From positions 62,001 to 126,000 of the forward strand of contig NZ_FTMJ01000001.1 of NCBI RefSeq assembly GCF_900156095.1: a stretch of DNA of 64,000 bases, read 5' to 3'. The notes under the pieces were generated by a model, which saw only the letters and a list, made by a program, of their open reading frames with translations, was not told the origin of the DNA and ran no database searches. The stretch comes from Aeromonas sp. RU39B (GTDB lineage Bacteria > Pseudomonadota > Gammaproteobacteria > Enterobacterales > Aeromonadaceae). Positions 54,240 through 64,000 of this stretch are shown here, in pieces; position 1 is the stretch's first letter; every line of letters starts with the position of its first letter. The translations under genes and the position numbers were made by a program.

Positions 54240-55373
54240 CTAGCGTTTGATGGCTCTCAAGATAACGAATTTTTTATTAGCTGCAATGACTTGTGTGTTA
54301 CCGAACAAGCGCTTGAGCTTGTTGTGATAATCCAGATGGCGGTTGCCGACAACCCACAAATCGCCGCCACGCGGCAACACTCGTCGGGCATCGGTAAACA
54401 TCTGCCAGGCGATATGATCGGTGATGGTCTGCAACTGGTGAAAGGGTGGATTGCACACGATGCGATCGGCATAGCCGCTGGCTACATTGTCCAGGCAGTT
54501 ATTGAGCATAAAATGGGCGCGGCTGAGCGCGTCTGGCACATTGAGCTCCACGTTCTCCCGCGCCGAGGTGATGGCCATGCAGGACTCGTCGCAGAAGGTC
54601 ACGTCAACCTCGGCATCGCGCGCCAGCAGTGACAAACCCAATACACCATTCCCACAACCCAGATCGATCACATGGCGGGCGCTCATGACCGGCAGATGCT
54701 CGAGCATAAAACGGGCGCCGATATCGAGGCTGGTACGGGAAAACACATTGGCGTGGTTGCGGATCTGCATGGCGGTGCCTTCCAGCGGCCACACGGTCGG
54801 ATAGGGATTACGCATCTGTGCAGCGTTGGCGCGTGGTTGACAATAGATAAGTCGCGCTTTTTTCCAGGCGAGTGAGGTGGTGGTGTCACCGAGCCACTTT
54901 TCAAACAGTTGCAGGGTCGAGGAGTGGATCTCCTTGGCCTTGCCGGCAGCAATAATGCGGGTTTGCGGGGTGACCACCTGCGACAGCAATATCAATTGCT
55001 GCTCGAGCAGCGCTTGATATTTACTGACCTTGATGATCACCAGCGCCGGATTGGCCGGTAGCGGCGCGAGCGCGTCTTGCCAGCGCAGAGTCTCGGGCGC
55101 TATGCCATTACGACGCAGATTCTCTTCTGCGCCACGGCGGCTGATAAACGAGTCGCTGACCAGCAGCGGGGCATGGCTGTGCAGTGCCAGCGTCAGGGTG
55201 CCAAAGCTGTCATTCATGATGATCACCGGGCCATCCGGCAGCGGCGATTGGGCCAGGGTATCGAGCAGATACTCATCGGCGGCGTCCCAGGCCTGCAAGG
55301 GATCATCAGATTGCGACGGGTAGCGTAGCAGCTCAAACTCGCCGTAAGGGGTGACAAGATGCGTTTGCATCAC
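54240..55373 (-). CDS. rlmG: 23S rRNA (guanine(1835)-N(2))-methyltransferase RlmG
   Basis: SAM-dependent enzyme of 377 residues (E. coli 378) methylating G1835 of 23S rRNA. N-terminal pattern LQAWDAADEYLLDTLA and TSLAWKKARLIYCQ align with E. coli RlmG; the C-terminal catalytic half has the SAM motif VIDLGCGNGVLGLSLL and the N6/N2-type active site DRIVCNPPFH. Divergent from alkB with a 58-base gap. A second ATG one codon later is an equal alternative start. Confidence 0.95.
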   Translation of the reverse strand: MMQTHLVTPYGEFELLRYPSQSDDPLQAWDAADEYLLDTLAQSPLPDGPVIIMNDSFGTLTLALHSHAPLLVSDSFISRRGAEENLRRNGIAPETLRWQDALAPLPANPALVIIKVSKYQALLEQQLILLSQVVTPQTRIIAAGKAKEIHSSTLQLFEKWLGDTTTSLAWKKARLIYCQPRANAAQMRNPYPTVWPLEGTAMQIRNHANVFSRTSLDIGARFMLEHLPVMSARHVIDLGCGNGVLGLSLLARDAEVDVTFCDESCMAITSARENVELNVPDALSRAHFMLNNCLDNVASGYADRIVCNPPFHQLQTITDHIAWQMFTDARRVLPRGGDLWVVGNRHLDYHNKLKRLFGNTQVIAANKKFVILRAIKR

Positions 55374-55431
55374 GACTCCGGGCTATGGTCAAACGGGGGC
55401 GCTATTCTAGCGGGTTGGCGGGAGAAGTGAC

Positions 55432-56016
55432 ATGGTGCAATGGCTCGATTTGCAAGGTGCTTCACTTGGCATCTGGCCTGACTGGTTGGGTATGCAAGAG
55501 CAAGAGACACTCTGGCCATGGTTGTTACAGGAGATTAGCTGGCAGCAGCAGTCGATCTGCCTGTTTGGCCGCCGCCATCTGCAGCCAAGATTAACGGCCT
55601 GGTTTGCCGATGAACCCTATCGCTACAGCGGGTTAGTACTGCCGGCGACGCCTTGGCCAGCCAAGCTTGCCGAGCTACGCGAGCGTGTGGCAAGCAGCAC
55701 CGGGCACGGTTTTAACAGCGTGCTGCTCAATTACTATCGTGATGGGAACGACCATATCGGCTGGCACCGCGACAACGAGCCTGAACTGGGGCCCGCGCCC
55801 GCGGTGGCGTCGCTCAGTCTGGGAGCGCAGCGGCGCTTTGTGATGCGGCGGCGCGATGATCATGCTTGCCGCCATGAGTGCTGGTTGGCGCCGGGAACCT
55901 TGCTGCTGATGGGCCCCGGTATGCAGGCGCAGTGGCAGCATGCACTGCCCAAAGCCAGGCATATCAGCACACCGCGCATCAACCTGACCTTTCGTTTCCT
56001 GTTGCCTCGCCGCTAG
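55432..56016 (+). CDS. alkB: Alpha-ketoglutarate-dependent DNA dioxygenase, AlkB family
   Basis: Protein of 194 residues predicted to repair alkylated bases by oxidative demethylation. The iron-binding triad is His112-x-Asp114 (WHRDNEPEL) and His170 (QWQHALPK), with 2-oxoglutarate-binding arginines Arg182 and Arg188 (PRINLTFRF). The pattern is that of the ALKBH2/3-like short bacterial group rather than E. coli AlkB itself. Followed by bolA; SD-like GAAGTG upstream. Confidence 0.92.
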   Translation: MVQWLDLQGASLGIWPDWLGMQEQETLWPWLLQEISWQQQSICLFGRRHLQPRLTAWFADEPYRYSGLVLPATPWPAKLAELRERVASSTGHGFNSVLLNYYRDGNDHIGWHRDNEPELGPAPAVASLSLGAQRRFVMRRRDDHACRHECWLAPGTLLLMGPGMQAQWQHALPKARHISTPRINLTFRFLLPRR

Positions 56017-56048
56017 AATGGGCCCGATACCACGACACGGAGAGAGCC

Positions 56049-56360
56049 ATGAGCATGCAAGTTCGTCTGGAGCAGAAGCTGCGCGATGTCTTCGCACCCA
56101 ACCACCTTGAAGTGATTAATGAGAGTTACATGCACCGGGTTGCGCCGGGCTCCGAGAGCCACTTCAAGGTGATCATCGTCAGCGATGCGTTTGCTGGAGA
56201 ACGCCTGCTGGCCCGCCATCGCAAGATCAATGCGCTGCTGTCGGAAGAGTTGGCCGGCGCAGTCCATGCCCTCGCACTGCATACCTACACGCCAGAAGAG
56301 TGGCAGGCGCGTCAGTCGGCACCTGACACGCCGAGCTGTGTCGGCCGCCCGGCGGTCTGA
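56049..56360 (+). CDS. bolA: BolA family protein
   Basis: Protein of 103 residues with the BolA fold: NHLEVINESYMHRVAPGSESHFKVIIVSDAF and the conserved LLARHRKINALLSEELAGAVHALALHTYTPEEW, including the histidine used with monothiol glutaredoxin for Fe-S binding. In E. coli BolA influences morphology, biofilm and motility. It follows alkB by 32 bases and lies in the yajG-ampG neighbourhood as in E. coli. Confidence 0.93.
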   Translation: MSMQVRLEQKLRDVFAPNHLEVINESYMHRVAPGSESHFKVIIVSDAFAGERLLARHRKINALLSEELAGAVHALALHTYTPEEWQARQSAPDTPSCVGRPAV

Positions 56361-56706
56361 TGGGTTCGTTTGGCTTTATTATTATTCATAAAATTTTCTT
56401 GCATGAAGCACCTTAGAACGAAAACGGAGGTCAGGCATTCAAGCCCTAATGACTTTCCTCTTTTTATCTGTTCATGCTCTGTTCAAATGCACCTGAAGAT
56501 TGAGATTAATTTTGTGATGAAGGGTTAGTTTTTCTGATCCGAGATAGTCTCAACATAAGTTTAAAGGTTAAAATCAGTCACTTATTGAATTTTCAGTCAG
56601 AGTGGTCAGCTGTGACATTCTGGCTTCTGTTTGGAGATTCAAATCGCTGTCGGGATCACTCCCGATATTCACCAATTGTCTTCCCGTAACGGTAGTGCAA
56701 GAAAGT
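56361..56706 (+). other. Intergenic region before the nqr operon
   Basis: About 345 bases, AT-rich in its first 250, with no gene. A short perfect hairpin TCGGGA/TCCCGA (loop TCAC) lies at 56650-56665, ~40 bases before nqrA. No recognised operator. It presumably carries the nqr promoter. Confidence 0.5.
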
Positions 56707-58047
56707 ATGATTACAATCAAACATGGACTGGATATCCCTCTGCAGGGCATGCCAGAGCAGGTAATCTACGATGGTCCTGCCATCAGTCGTGTTGCTACGC
56801 TCGGCGAGGAGTATGTGGGGATGCGTCCCACCATGGCCGTCAAGGTCGGGGATCGCGTCAAGAAAGGCCAGGTTCTTTTTGCAGACAAAAAGAACCCAGG
56901 CATCAAATTCACTGCCCCTGCTGCCGGCGTTGTGGCCGAAATCAACCGTGGTGACAAGCGTGTTCTGCAGTCGGTCGTCATCGACATCGATGGTGATGAC
57001 GAGATCACCTTCGACGCCTTCCCGTCAGATGCGTTGCCGCAGCTAGAACGCGCCCAGGTGCAAGAGATCCTGGTCGAATCCGGCCAGTGGGTTGCCCTGC
57101 GAACCCGCCCGTTTAGCAAGGTGCCGGCAGTGGGCTCTTCCCCGCGCGCCATCTTCGTTACCGCGATGGACAGCAATCCGCTGGCAGCCCATGCCGAGCC
57201 CATCATCCGTGCTGAGTCGCAGGCCTTTATCGATGGTCTGGCGGTGCTAAGTCGTCTGACCGACGGCAAGGTGTACGTCTGTAAGGGGGAGGGCAGTTTG
57301 CCCAAATCGCCCCTGGCCCAGGTGCACGAAGAGGTGTTTGTCGGCCCCCATCCGGCCGGTTTGCCGGGCACTCATATCCACTTCCTCGAGCCGGCCAGCA
57401 ATCACAAGACGCTGTGGCACATCAACTATCAGGATGTGATCGCCTACGGCAAGCTGTTCACCAGCGGTCGTATCAGCACGGATCGCATCGTGTCGCTAGC
57501 GGGCCCCAGCGTGCTGCGCCCGCGCCTGCTGCGAACCCGCCTGGGCGCTAGCGTACTTGAGCTGACCAACAACGAGCTGCGTGCCGATGAAAATCGCATC
57601 ATCTCCGGTTCGGTCTTAAGCGGTGTGCATGCCAAGGCCGAAGTGGCCTATCTCGGGCGCTACCATCTGCAGGTCAGCGTGCTGGGTGAAGGGCGTGAAA
57701 AAGAGTTCCTCGGTTGGGTCAATCCCAGTGCCGAGAAGTTCTCGATCACTCGCACCACCTTGTCGCACCTGTTTAAGGGCAAGCTGTTCAACTTCAACAC
57801 CAGCAACAACGGTAGCGACCGGGCCATGGTGCCTATCGGCAACTATGAACGGGTGATGCCGCTCGACATCCTGCCGACCTTGCTGCTGCGCGATCTGGTG
57901 GTCGGTGATACCGACAGTGCCCAGACGTTGGGTTGTCTGGAGCTGGACGAAGAGGATCTCGCCCTGTGCACCTTCGTTTGCCCCGGCAAGACCGAATACG
58001 GTCCCCTGCTGCGCAAGTGCCTGACCAAGATCGAAGTGGAAGGTTAA
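56707..58047 (+). CDS. nqrA: Na+-translocating NADH:quinone reductase subunit A
   Basis: Peripheral subunit of 446 residues, the same length as Vibrio NqrA. Na+-NQR couples NADH oxidation to ubiquinone reduction with sodium export and builds the sodium gradient. NqrA contributes to quinone binding. N-terminal [17 protein letters not shown] and [17 protein letters not shown] (lipoyl-like) match. The start at 56707 is family-typical; the frame is open 105 bases further upstream. First gene of nqrABCDEF-apbE-nqrM. Confidence 0.96.
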   Translation: MITIKHGLDIPLQGMPEQVIYDGPAISRVATLGEEYVGMRPTMAVKVGDRVKKGQVLFADKKNPGIKFTAPAAGVVAEINRGDKRVLQSVVIDIDGDDEITFDAFPSDALPQLERAQVQEILVESGQWVALRTRPFSKVPAVGSSPRAIFVTAMDSNPLAAHAEPIIRAESQAFIDGLAVLSRLTDGKVYVCKGEGSLPKSPLAQVHEEVFVGPHPAGLPGTHIHFLEPASNHKTLWHINYQDVIAYGKLFTSGRISTDRIVSLAGPSVLRPRLLRTRLGASVLELTNNELRADENRIISGSVLSGVHAKAEVAYLGRYHLQVSVLGEGREKEFLGWVNPSAEKFSITRTTLSHLFKGKLFNFNTSNNGSDRAMVPIGNYERVMPLDILPTLLLRDLVVGDTDSAQTLGCLELDEEDLALCTFVCPGKTEYGPLLRKCLTKIEVEG

Positions 58048-58050
58048 GCG

Positions 58051-59280
58051 ATGAGTCTCAAGCAACTTTTTGAAAAAATGGAGCACCACTTCGAGCCGGG
58101 CGGTAAGTACCAGAAGTACTACGCCCTGTTTGAAGCGGCCTACACCCTGTTCTACACCCCGGGAAGTGTCACCCGCAGCAGTGCCCACATTCGTGATGCG
58201 ATTGATCTCAAGCGCATGATGATCATGGTGTGGCTGGCGGTATTCCCGGCCATGTTCTGGGGCATGTATAACGTCGGCAACCAGGCGATGAGCGCCGTGG
58301 CCCATATGGGCAGCGCAGCCGGTATCGACAGCTGGCAATATGCGCTGGCATCCATGTTGGGAGCATCCCTTGATCCGGCCGTTGCCGGCTTTGGCAGTAA
58401 AATGCTGATGGGGGCGACCCACTTCCTGCCCATCTACATCGTCGTCTTCTTTGTCGGCGGTTTCTGGGAAGTGCTGTTTGCCATGATCCGCAAGCACGAG
58501 ATCAACGAAGGTTTCTTCGTGACCTCGATCCTGTTTGCCCTGATCGTGCCGCCGGATCTGCCCCTGTGGCAGGCGGCGCTTGGCATCAGCTTTGGCGTGG
58601 TATTCGCCAAGGAAGTGTTTGGCGGTACCGGCAAAAACTTCCTCAACCCGGCGCTGGCCGGGCGTGCCTTCCTGTTTTTCGCCTACCCGGGTCAAATCTC
58701 CGGTGATGCGGTCTGGGTTGCCGTCGATGGCTTCTCCGGTGCCACTGCGCTGAGCCAATGGGCCCAAGGCGGACAGGCTGCCCTGATCAATGCCGCAACC
58801 GGTCAAACCATCAGCTGGATTGATGCGTTCCTGGGTAACATCCCGGGCTCCATCGGTGAAGTCTCCACCCTGATGATTCTGCTCGGTGGCGCAATGATCA
58901 TCTATATGCGCATCGCCTCCTGGCGCATCGTTGGCGGTGTGATGCTTGGCATGATCGCCACCTCCCTGCTGTTCAACATCATCGGCTCTGCCACCAACCC
59001 CATGTTCAGCATGCCCTGGCACTGGCACCTGGTGCTGGGTGGGTTTGCCTTCGGCATGATGTTTATGGCCACCGATCCGGTCTCTGCTTCCTTTACCAAC
59101 AAGGGCAAGTGGTGGTACGGCGCCCTGATCGGGGTGATGGTGGTGCTGGTGCGCGTGGTCAACCCCGCGTTCCCGGAAGGCATGATGTTGGCCATTCTGT
59201 TCGCGAACCTGTTTGCCCCGCTGTTTGACCACTTCGTGGCACAGGCGAACATCAAGCGGAGGATCGCTCGTGGCGTTTAA
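58051..59280 (+). CDS. nqrB: Na+-translocating NADH:quinone reductase subunit B
   Basis: Membrane subunit of 409 residues with several spans and the covalent FMN site at Thr232 in [12 protein letters not shown], the counterpart of Vibrio Thr236. It lies three bases after nqrA and overlaps the nqrC start by 11 bases. ApbE encoded at the end of the operon attaches the FMN. Confidence 0.96.
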   Translation: MSLKQLFEKMEHHFEPGGKYQKYYALFEAAYTLFYTPGSVTRSSAHIRDAIDLKRMMIMVWLAVFPAMFWGMYNVGNQAMSAVAHMGSAAGIDSWQYALASMLGASLDPAVAGFGSKMLMGATHFLPIYIVVFFVGGFWEVLFAMIRKHEINEGFFVTSILFALIVPPDLPLWQAALGISFGVVFAKEVFGGTGKNFLNPALAGRAFLFFAYPGQISGDAVWVAVDGFSGATALSQWAQGGQAALINAATGQTISWIDAFLGNIPGSIGEVSTLMILLGGAMIIYMRIASWRIVGGVMLGMIATSLLFNIIGSATNPMFSMPWHWHLVLGGFAFGMMFMATDPVSASFTNKGKWWYGALIGVMVVLVRVVNPAFPEGMMLAILFANLFAPLFDHFVAQANIKRRIARGV

Positions 59281-60043
59281 TAAAGATTCCACTATCGGCA
59301 CCGTCAGCATCGTCGCTGGCCTGTGCCTGGTCTGCTCCATCGTGGTCTCGGTGTCGGCAGTCGGGCTGCGCCCACTGCAACAAGCCAACAAGGCCCTCGA
59401 CAAGCAGCGCAATATCCTGTCTGTAGCCGGGCTGGATGTGAGCAATGTGGCCAAGGTCTATGGCCAGAATATCGAAGCCCGTCTGGTTGACCTGACCAGC
59501 GGTCAGTACGCCGAAGGCAACGCTGATAGCTTCGACGTGCTGGCGGCGGCCAAAGATCCGGCGCGCAATCTGGTGTTGCCATCGGCAGACGACAAGGCTG
59601 GCCTGCGCCGTATTGCCAAGCAGATGCCGGTGTTCCTGGCCAAGAACGAGCAAGGCGTGGTCGATTCGATCATTCTGCCCATCTATGGTCAGGGTCTGTG
59701 GTCCACCATGTACGCCTTCCTGGCGGTCGCACCGGATGGCCAGACCATCAAGGGTATCACCTACTACGACCATGGTGAGACACCGGGTCTGGGCGGCGAG
59801 ATTGAAAACCCGGCCTGGCGCGCCCTGTTTGTCGGCAAGAAGCTGTTTGACGAGCAAGGTCAACCGGCCCTGCGCGTCATCAAGGGGCATGCGCCTGATG
59901 GCTCCGAGCATGAGATCGATGGTCTCTCCGGCGCCACCCTGACCGGTAACGGGGTGCAACACACCTTCGACTTCTGGATGGGGCCCAAGGGCTATGGTCC
60001 GTTCCTGGCCAAACTGCGTGCAGGAGAGCTGAACAATGGTTGA
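59270..60043 (+). CDS. nqrC: Na+-translocating NADH:quinone reductase subunit C
   Basis: Membrane-anchored subunit of 257 residues with one N-terminal span ([21 protein letters not shown]) and a periplasmic FMN domain; the flavinylated threonine motif is SGATLTGNG (Thr223). The start is GTG at 59270, preceded by GGAGG at seven bases; it overlaps nqrB by 11 bases. An ATG earlier in the frame would lie deep inside nqrB. Confidence 0.94.
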   Translation: MAFNKDSTIGTVSIVAGLCLVCSIVVSVSAVGLRPLQQANKALDKQRNILSVAGLDVSNVAKVYGQNIEARLVDLTSGQYAEGNADSFDVLAAAKDPARNLVLPSADDKAGLRRIAKQMPVFLAKNEQGVVDSIILPIYGQGLWSTMYAFLAVAPDGQTIKGITYYDHGETPGLGGEIENPAWRALFVGKKLFDEQGQPALRVIKGHAPDGSEHEIDGLSGATLTGNGVQHTFDFWMGPKGYGPFLAKLRAGELNNG

Positions 60044-60668
60044 CAAGAGTGAAATGAAAAAGCTGTTGCTGACCCCGGTGCTTGGCAACAACCCGATCGC
60101 CTTGCAGGTGCTCGGTGTCTGCTCGGCGCTGGCGGTGACCAGCCAGATGAAGACGGCGTTCGTGATGACCCTGGCGGTGACGGCGGTCACGGCGTTCTCC
60201 AACCTGTTCATCTCGATGATCCGCAACTATATCCCCAACAGTGTGCGCATCATCGCGCAGATGGCGATCATTGCCTCGCTGGTGATTGTGGTCGATCAGC
60301 TGCTCAAGGCCGTGGCGTATGACATCTCCAAACAGCTCTCGGTGTTTGTGGGTCTTATCATCACCAACTGTATCGTGATGGGCCGCGCCGAAGCCTATGC
60401 CATGAAGAGTGCGCCGATGCCGGCGTTCCTCGATGGTATCGGTAACGGTCTGGGTTACGGCGCCGTGCTGTTGGCCGTGGCCACCGTGCGTGAGCTGCTG
60501 GGTTCTGGCTCCTGGTTTGGCATCAAGTTGCTGCCGCTGGTGAGCAATGGCGGCTGGTATGTGCCCAACGGCTTGTTGCTGTTGCCGCCGAGTGCCTTCT
60601 TCCTGATTGGCATCATCATCTGGATCGTGCGCACCAAGGATCCGAAGCAGGTGGAGGCCAAGGAGTAA
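60036..60668 (+). CDS. nqrD: Na+-translocating NADH:quinone reductase subunit D
   Basis: Integral membrane subunit of 210 residues with about six spans; with NqrE it forms the core channel and iron-binding region. Landmarks are [24 protein letters not shown], and [21 protein letters not shown] with the conserved cysteine near residue 112. Overlaps nqrC by eight bases. Confidence 0.95.
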   Translation: MVDKSEMKKLLLTPVLGNNPIALQVLGVCSALAVTSQMKTAFVMTLAVTAVTAFSNLFISMIRNYIPNSVRIIAQMAIIASLVIVVDQLLKAVAYDISKQLSVFVGLIITNCIVMGRAEAYAMKSAPMPAFLDGIGNGLGYGAVLLAVATVRELLGSGSWFGIKLLPLVSNGGWYVPNGLLLLPPSAFFLIGIIIWIVRTKDPKQVEAKE

Positions 60669-60671
60669 GCG

Positions 60672-61268
60672 ATGGAACACTATATCAGTCTGTTAGTTCG
60701 TTCGATTTTCATCGAAAACCTGGCGCTCTCTTTCTTCCTCGGGATGTGTACCTTCCTGGCGGTCTCCAAGAAAGTGAAAACCGCTATTGGTCTGGGTATC
60801 GCGGTCACCGTGGTGCAGACCATTGCCGTGCCGGCCAACAACCTCATCTACAACTTTGTGCTCAAAGATGGCGTGTTGATGGATGGCCTGGATCTGAGCT
60901 TCCTGAGCTTCATCACCTTTATCGGTGTGATTGCGGCGCTGGTGCAGATCCTCGAGATGGCGCTCGACAAGTACTTCCCGGCGCTCTACAACGCCCTTGG
61001 CATCTTCCTGCCGCTGATTACCGTGAACTGCGCCATTTTTGGTGGCGTCTCGTTCATGGTGCAGCGTGACTACAACTTTGCCGAGTCGGTGGTGTATGGC
61101 GTGGGTTCCGGTGCTGGCTGGATGCTAGCCATCGTGGCCATGGCGGGTATTCGCGAGAAGATGAAGTATTCCGATGTTCCGGAAGGTCTGCGTGGCCTTG
61201 GCATCACCTTCATCACCGCCGGGCTGATGGCGCTGGGCTTTATGTCCTTCTCTGGTATTTCCCTGTAA
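60672..61268 (+). CDS. nqrE: Na+-translocating NADH:quinone reductase subunit E
   Basis: Integral membrane subunit of 198 residues homologous to NqrD, about six spans. Conserved cysteines occur in [13 protein letters not shown] and [15 protein letters not shown], where the inter-membrane iron centre forms with NqrD. Three bases after nqrD. Confidence 0.95.
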   Translation: MEHYISLLVRSIFIENLALSFFLGMCTFLAVSKKVKTAIGLGIAVTVVQTIAVPANNLIYNFVLKDGVLMDGLDLSFLSFITFIGVIAALVQILEMALDKYFPALYNALGIFLPLITVNCAIFGGVSFMVQRDYNFAESVVYGVGSGAGWMLAIVAMAGIREKMKYSDVPEGLRGLGITFITAGLMALGFMSFSGISL

Positions 61269-61285
61269 TCGGAAAGGAAATATAG

Positions 61286-62509
61286 ATGGAAATTATCCTG
61301 GGTGTGGTCATGTTTACCGTCATCCTGCTGGCCCTGGTAGCAGTCATTCTGTTTGCCAAGTCCAAGCTGGTCACTGCCGGTGATGTGACAATCTTGATTA
61401 ATGACGATCCGGGCAAGGCGGTTAAAACGCCGGCCGGTGGCAAGCTGCTCGGCGCTCTCGCCGGCAGCGGTATCTTTGTCTCTTCCGCCTGTGGTGGCGG
61501 TGGTTCCTGCGGCCAGTGCCGCGTGCGGGTGAAATCTGGCGGTGGTGATATCCTGCCGACCGAGCTTGATCACATCAGTAAGCGCGATGCCCGCCACGGC
61601 GAGCGTCTGGCCTGTCAGGTCACCGTGCGCCAAGATATGGACATTGAACTGCCCGAAGAGATCTTCGGTGTGAAGAAGTGGGAATGTACCGTCATCTCCA
61701 ATGACAACAAGGCCACCTTCATCAAGGAGCTCAAGCTGCAGATCCCCGATGGCGAGAGCGTGCCGTTCCGCGCCGGTGGTTATATCCAGATCGAGGCGCC
61801 GGCTCACCACGTCTACTACAAGAACTTCGATATTCCCGAGGAGTATCGCGGTGACTGGGATCGCTTCAAGATCTTCGATCTGGAGTCCAAGGTTGATGAG
61901 CCGATTATCCGTGCTTACTCCATGGCCAACTATCCGGAAGAGTTCGGCATCATCATGCTGAACGTGCGGATCGCAACCCCGCCGCCGAGCAACTGGAGTG
62001 CGCCTCCGGGACAGATGTCTTCCTACATCTTCAACCTCAAGGCCGGTGACAAGGTCACTATCTCTGGTCCGTTTGGTGAGTTCTTCGCCAAGGATACCGA
62101 TGCCGAGATGGTGTTCATCGGCGGTGGTGCCGGTATGGCGCCGATGCGTTCGCACATCTTCGATCAGCTGCGCCGCCTCAAAACCAAGCGCAAGATGAGC
62201 TTCTGGTACGGTGCCCGCTCCAAGCGCGAAATGTTCTATGTGGAAGATTTCGACATGCTGCAGGCCGAGAACGACAACTTTAAGTGGCATGTCGCCCTGT
62301 CGGATCCGCAGCCGGAAGATAACTGGGATGGCTACACCGGCTTTATCCACAATGTGCTCTACGAGCACTACCTGAAGAACCACGAGTCTCCGGAAGATTG
62401 CGAGTTCTACATGTGTGGTCCCCCGGTGATGAATGCGGCCGTAATCAAAATGCTCAAGAGCCTGGGCGTCGAGGATGAGAACATCCTGCTCGATGACTTT
62501 GGCGGTTAA
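61286..62509 (+). CDS. nqrF: Na+-translocating NADH:quinone reductase subunit F (NADH dehydrogenase)
   Basis: Electron entry subunit of 407 residues. N-terminal membrane span ([21 protein letters not shown]), a [2Fe-2S] ferredoxin domain with [14 protein letters not shown] and a later Cys (RLACQV), then an FAD domain ([11 protein letters not shown]) and an NADH-binding domain ([33 protein letters not shown]). All motifs are intact. Last of the six core subunits. Confidence 0.96.
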   Translation: MEIILGVVMFTVILLALVAVILFAKSKLVTAGDVTILINDDPGKAVKTPAGGKLLGALAGSGIFVSSACGGGGSCGQCRVRVKSGGGDILPTELDHISKRDARHGERLACQVTVRQDMDIELPEEIFGVKKWECTVISNDNKATFIKELKLQIPDGESVPFRAGGYIQIEAPAHHVYYKNFDIPEEYRGDWDRFKIFDLESKVDEPIIRAYSMANYPEEFGIIMLNVRIATPPPSNWSAPPGQMSSYIFNLKAGDKVTISGPFGEFFAKDTDAEMVFIGGGAGMAPMRSHIFDQLRRLKTKRKMSFWYGARSKREMFYVEDFDMLQAENDNFKWHVALSDPQPEDNWDGYTGFIHNVLYEHYLKNHESPEDCEFYMCGPPVMNAAVIKMLKSLGVEDENILLDDFGG

Positions 62510-62512
62510 TGC

Positions 62513-63586
62513 ATGAGATGTGGTGCAACAACATGGCTGGCCCTCGGGCTGGCCATGTCATTGACAGGCTGTACCCCTCCGGCCACGCCTTCTGCGACGC
62601 CTGTGGTCAAGAGATCTGCCGAGCATCCTGAGCTGCAACTGCGTGGCAGCACCATGGGCACCTACTATTCGGTCAAGGCCGCCGACCTGCCGGTTGGCGA
62701 TGCGACCACGTTTCAGCGTGAGATTGATGCCCTGCTCGAGCAGGTCAACGATCAGATGTCGACCTATCGTCCCGATTCAGAGCTCTCTCGCTTTAACCGC
62801 GCTCACGACGGCAAGCCGGTAGTGATCTCGGATGACACGGCGAGCGTGCTCATCGAATCGCTGCGTCTGGGCCGCGAAACGCGCGGTGCACTGGACGTGA
62901 CGGTTGGTCCACTGGTCAATTTGTGGGGATTTGGCCCTGACAAACGACCGCTGCGTATTCCGAGTGATGAGCTGATTGATCAAACCCGCCAGAAAACCGG
63001 GCTTGGCAATTTGCATGTGACCACCTCGGTGGATGCCTCGGTAGCGCAAAAAGACATTCCGGATCTATATGTGGATCTGTCGGCCATTGCCAAGGGCTTT
63101 GGTGTCGATAAGGTGGCACACTATCTGGAGGCAAAAGGCTCGCGCAACTATCTGGTCGAGATTGGCGGTGAGCTTCGTCTCAAAGGACACAATGGCCGCG
63201 CTCAGCCGTGGCGGGTGGCCATCGAAAAGCCGGTCAGCGGCGATGTCGGTGGCAGCGTTCAAGAAGTGATCCTGCCCGGTGACAACGGAGTGGCCACCTC
63301 GGGAGATTATCGCAACTACTATGAACTCGATGGCGAGCGCCTGTCGCACACCATTGATCCGGCCACCGGCCATCCTATCCGGCACAAATTGGTGTCGGTG
63401 ACGGTGATCCACCCCTCCTGCATGACGGCAGATGGGCTGGCTACGGCACTCACCGTGATGGGGCCGGAGCAGGGAATGGCCTTTGCCAAAGAGAAGGGAT
63501 TGGCTGTGTTCATGGTCACCAAAACCGACAAGGGGTTTGACGAGGCATACTCCGATGCGTTTCGTCCCTATCTTGTGAGGAAGTAG
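62513..63586 (+). CDS. apbE: FAD:protein FMN transferase
   Basis: Lipoprotein of 357 residues (lipobox SLTGC, Cys20) that transfers FMN from FAD to threonines of NqrB and NqrC in the periplasm. Motifs: GSTMGTYYSVKA near residue 45, DLSAIAKGFGVDKVA, VEIGGELRLKG and SHTIDPATGHPIRHK. Three bases after nqrF, so made with its targets. Confidence 0.96.
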   Translation: MRCGATTWLALGLAMSLTGCTPPATPSATPVVKRSAEHPELQLRGSTMGTYYSVKAADLPVGDATTFQREIDALLEQVNDQMSTYRPDSELSRFNRAHDGKPVVISDDTASVLIESLRLGRETRGALDVTVGPLVNLWGFGPDKRPLRIPSDELIDQTRQKTGLGNLHVTTSVDASVAQKDIPDLYVDLSAIAKGFGVDKVAHYLEAKGSRNYLVEIGGELRLKGHNGRAQPWRVAIEKPVSGDVGGSVQEVILPGDNGVATSGDYRNYYELDGERLSHTIDPATGHPIRHKLVSVTVIHPSCMTADGLATALTVMGPEQGMAFAKEKGLAVFMVTKTDKGFDEAYSDAFRPYLVRK

Positions 63587-63588
63587 CA

Positions 63589-63810
63589 ATGCAGACGTTT
63601 TTGATAACCTTCGCCGTGTTTTTGCTGGTGGTGCTGGGGATGTCCATCGGCTACATCGTCAAGCGCCGCAGCATCTCCGGCTCGTGTGGGGGCCTTGGCT
63701 CCATCGGTATCGAGAAAGAGTGTGATTGCCCCGAGCCGTGCGACAACCGCAAGAAGAAAATGGCAGAAGCCGCGCGTCTCAAGCAGTTGCAAGAGCAGCG
63801 TATTATCTGA
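63589..63810 (+). CDS. nqrM: Na+-NQR maturation protein NqrM
   Basis: Small protein of 73 residues with one N-terminal membrane span (FLITFAVFLLVVLGMSIGYIV) and a cysteine-rich tail (GSCGG, CDCPEPC), the NqrM pattern. It is needed to assemble the iron centre of Na+-NQR, probably by delivering iron to NqrD/E. Two bases after apbE; a terminator follows. Confidence 0.93.
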   Translation: MQTFLITFAVFLLVVLGMSIGYIVKRRSISGSCGGLGSIGIEKECDCPEPCDNRKKKMAEAARLKQLQEQRII

Positions 63811-63834
63811 GGCAGTTCTTTTGTGTTGATATGG

Positions 63835-63862
63835 GGCGGCGTGAAGCCGCCTCGCTTTTATC
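63835..63862 (+). terminator. Terminator of the nqr operon
   Basis: Stem GGCGGC / GCCGCC with loop GTGAA at 63835-63851, followed by TCGCTTTTATC, 25 bases after the nqrM stop. Confidence 0.8.
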
Positions 63863-63881
63863 GGTATGGCAGGGTTCAATC

Positions 63882-64000
63882 CTAGTAGTCATACGCTTCG
63901 CATCCTTTCTTGTGAAATTCGGCTTTCCAGCGTTCTCGCTCCTCTTCGGTTTTAAGGTGATCCCCTTTGGCAATGGCTTGATCCAGCGCTTCGATGCGTT
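63882..64000 (-). CDS. Unknown protein, C-terminal end only
   Basis: The last 39 codons of a minus-strand gene that enters from the right edge; it ends in TAG at 63882. The visible C-terminus is charged and helical (ALDQAIAKGDHLKTEEERER, then KKGCEAYDY). The frame is open to the window edge. I do not recognise the family. It converges on nqrM. Confidence 0.6.
   Translation of the reverse strand, partial: RIEALDQAIAKGDHLKTEEERERWKAEFHKKGCEAYDY

Noticed and set aside
57616..59454. A 612-codon minus-strand open frame across nqrA-nqrB-nqrC
   Set aside because: It lies antisense to three overlapping, clearly conserved Na+-NQR subunits. The translation is His/Gln-rich without domains, the typical shadow pattern.

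Overview
The window reads as an ordinary stretch of core chromosome from an Aeromonas-like gammaproteobacterium. The evidence is an even, fairly GC-rich composition together with ArcA, RcsF, H-NS, CydDC, the cysK-ptsH-ptsI-crr block, a complete Na+-translocating NADH:quinone reductase operon and a class-2 type tyrosyl-tRNA synthetase. The genus is inferred from protein resemblance and gene order; no database search was run. I see no prophage, insertion sequence, CRISPR array or integron, and no block of foreign base composition.

Layout. 1-4.9 kb: mannose-6-phosphate isomerase (cut by the left edge), a YijO-like AraC regulator, a small operon of an AHSA1-type protein with permease-less PTS IIB and IIA proteins, a GNAT acetyltransferase and H-NS. 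5-12.5 kb, all on the minus strand: MscK, the general PTS (crr, ptsI, ptsH) and cysK. 12.8-19.1 kb: a FabH-like ketoacyl synthase, TrmO, a DUF488 protein, RcsF and CydC/CydD. 19.3-22.1 kb: two tRNA-Gly genes, arcA, a DUF3293 protein, an RraA-family protein and an unknown outer-membrane barrel. 22.3-29.3 kb, minus strand: acs, a cytoplasmic PAS kinase with its GGDEF-EAL response regulator, and a TorD-like chaperone coupled to a small membrane protein. 29.5-36.8 kb, plus strand: glyA, then nrdR-ribD-ribE-ribBX-ribH-nusB-thiL-pgpA. 37.2-42.6 kb: a four-gene peptide ABC importer. 42.6-51.4 kb: a DUF2057 protein, a HIT protein, a CheX-like DUF3334 protein, anmK with an M23 peptidase, tyrS, a DJ-1 protein, panE, yajQ and tsx. 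51.6-56.4 kb: ampG, ppiA, yajG, rlmG, alkB and bolA. 56.7-63.8 kb: nqrABCDEF-apbE-nqrM. The last 119 bases hold the 3' end of an unknown minus-strand gene.

How the genes fit together. Several blocks are coherent. The PTS genes phosphorylate sugars and set carbon signalling. AnmK and AmpG, with a murein peptidase, serve peptidoglycan turnover and recycling. RibD, RibE, RibBX and RibH make flavin, and the nqr operon uses it: ApbE attaches FMN covalently to NqrB and NqrC, and NqrM helps metal-centre maturation. ArcA, CydDC and the TorD-like chaperone belong to respiratory adaptation.

The points most worth a second look are small rather than a new large system. The best ribosome-binding site of ampG faces an ATC codon, while the nearest in-frame ATG sits in the loop of the upstream terminator. 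The tsx promoter has a CRP site between two LacI-family-type palindromes. The GTP cyclohydrolase II half of the RibB protein has lost its zinc cysteines. The permease-less PTS module carries a degenerate HPr domain. The kinase/c-di-GMP pair and the TorD/membrane-protein pair have no obvious local partners.
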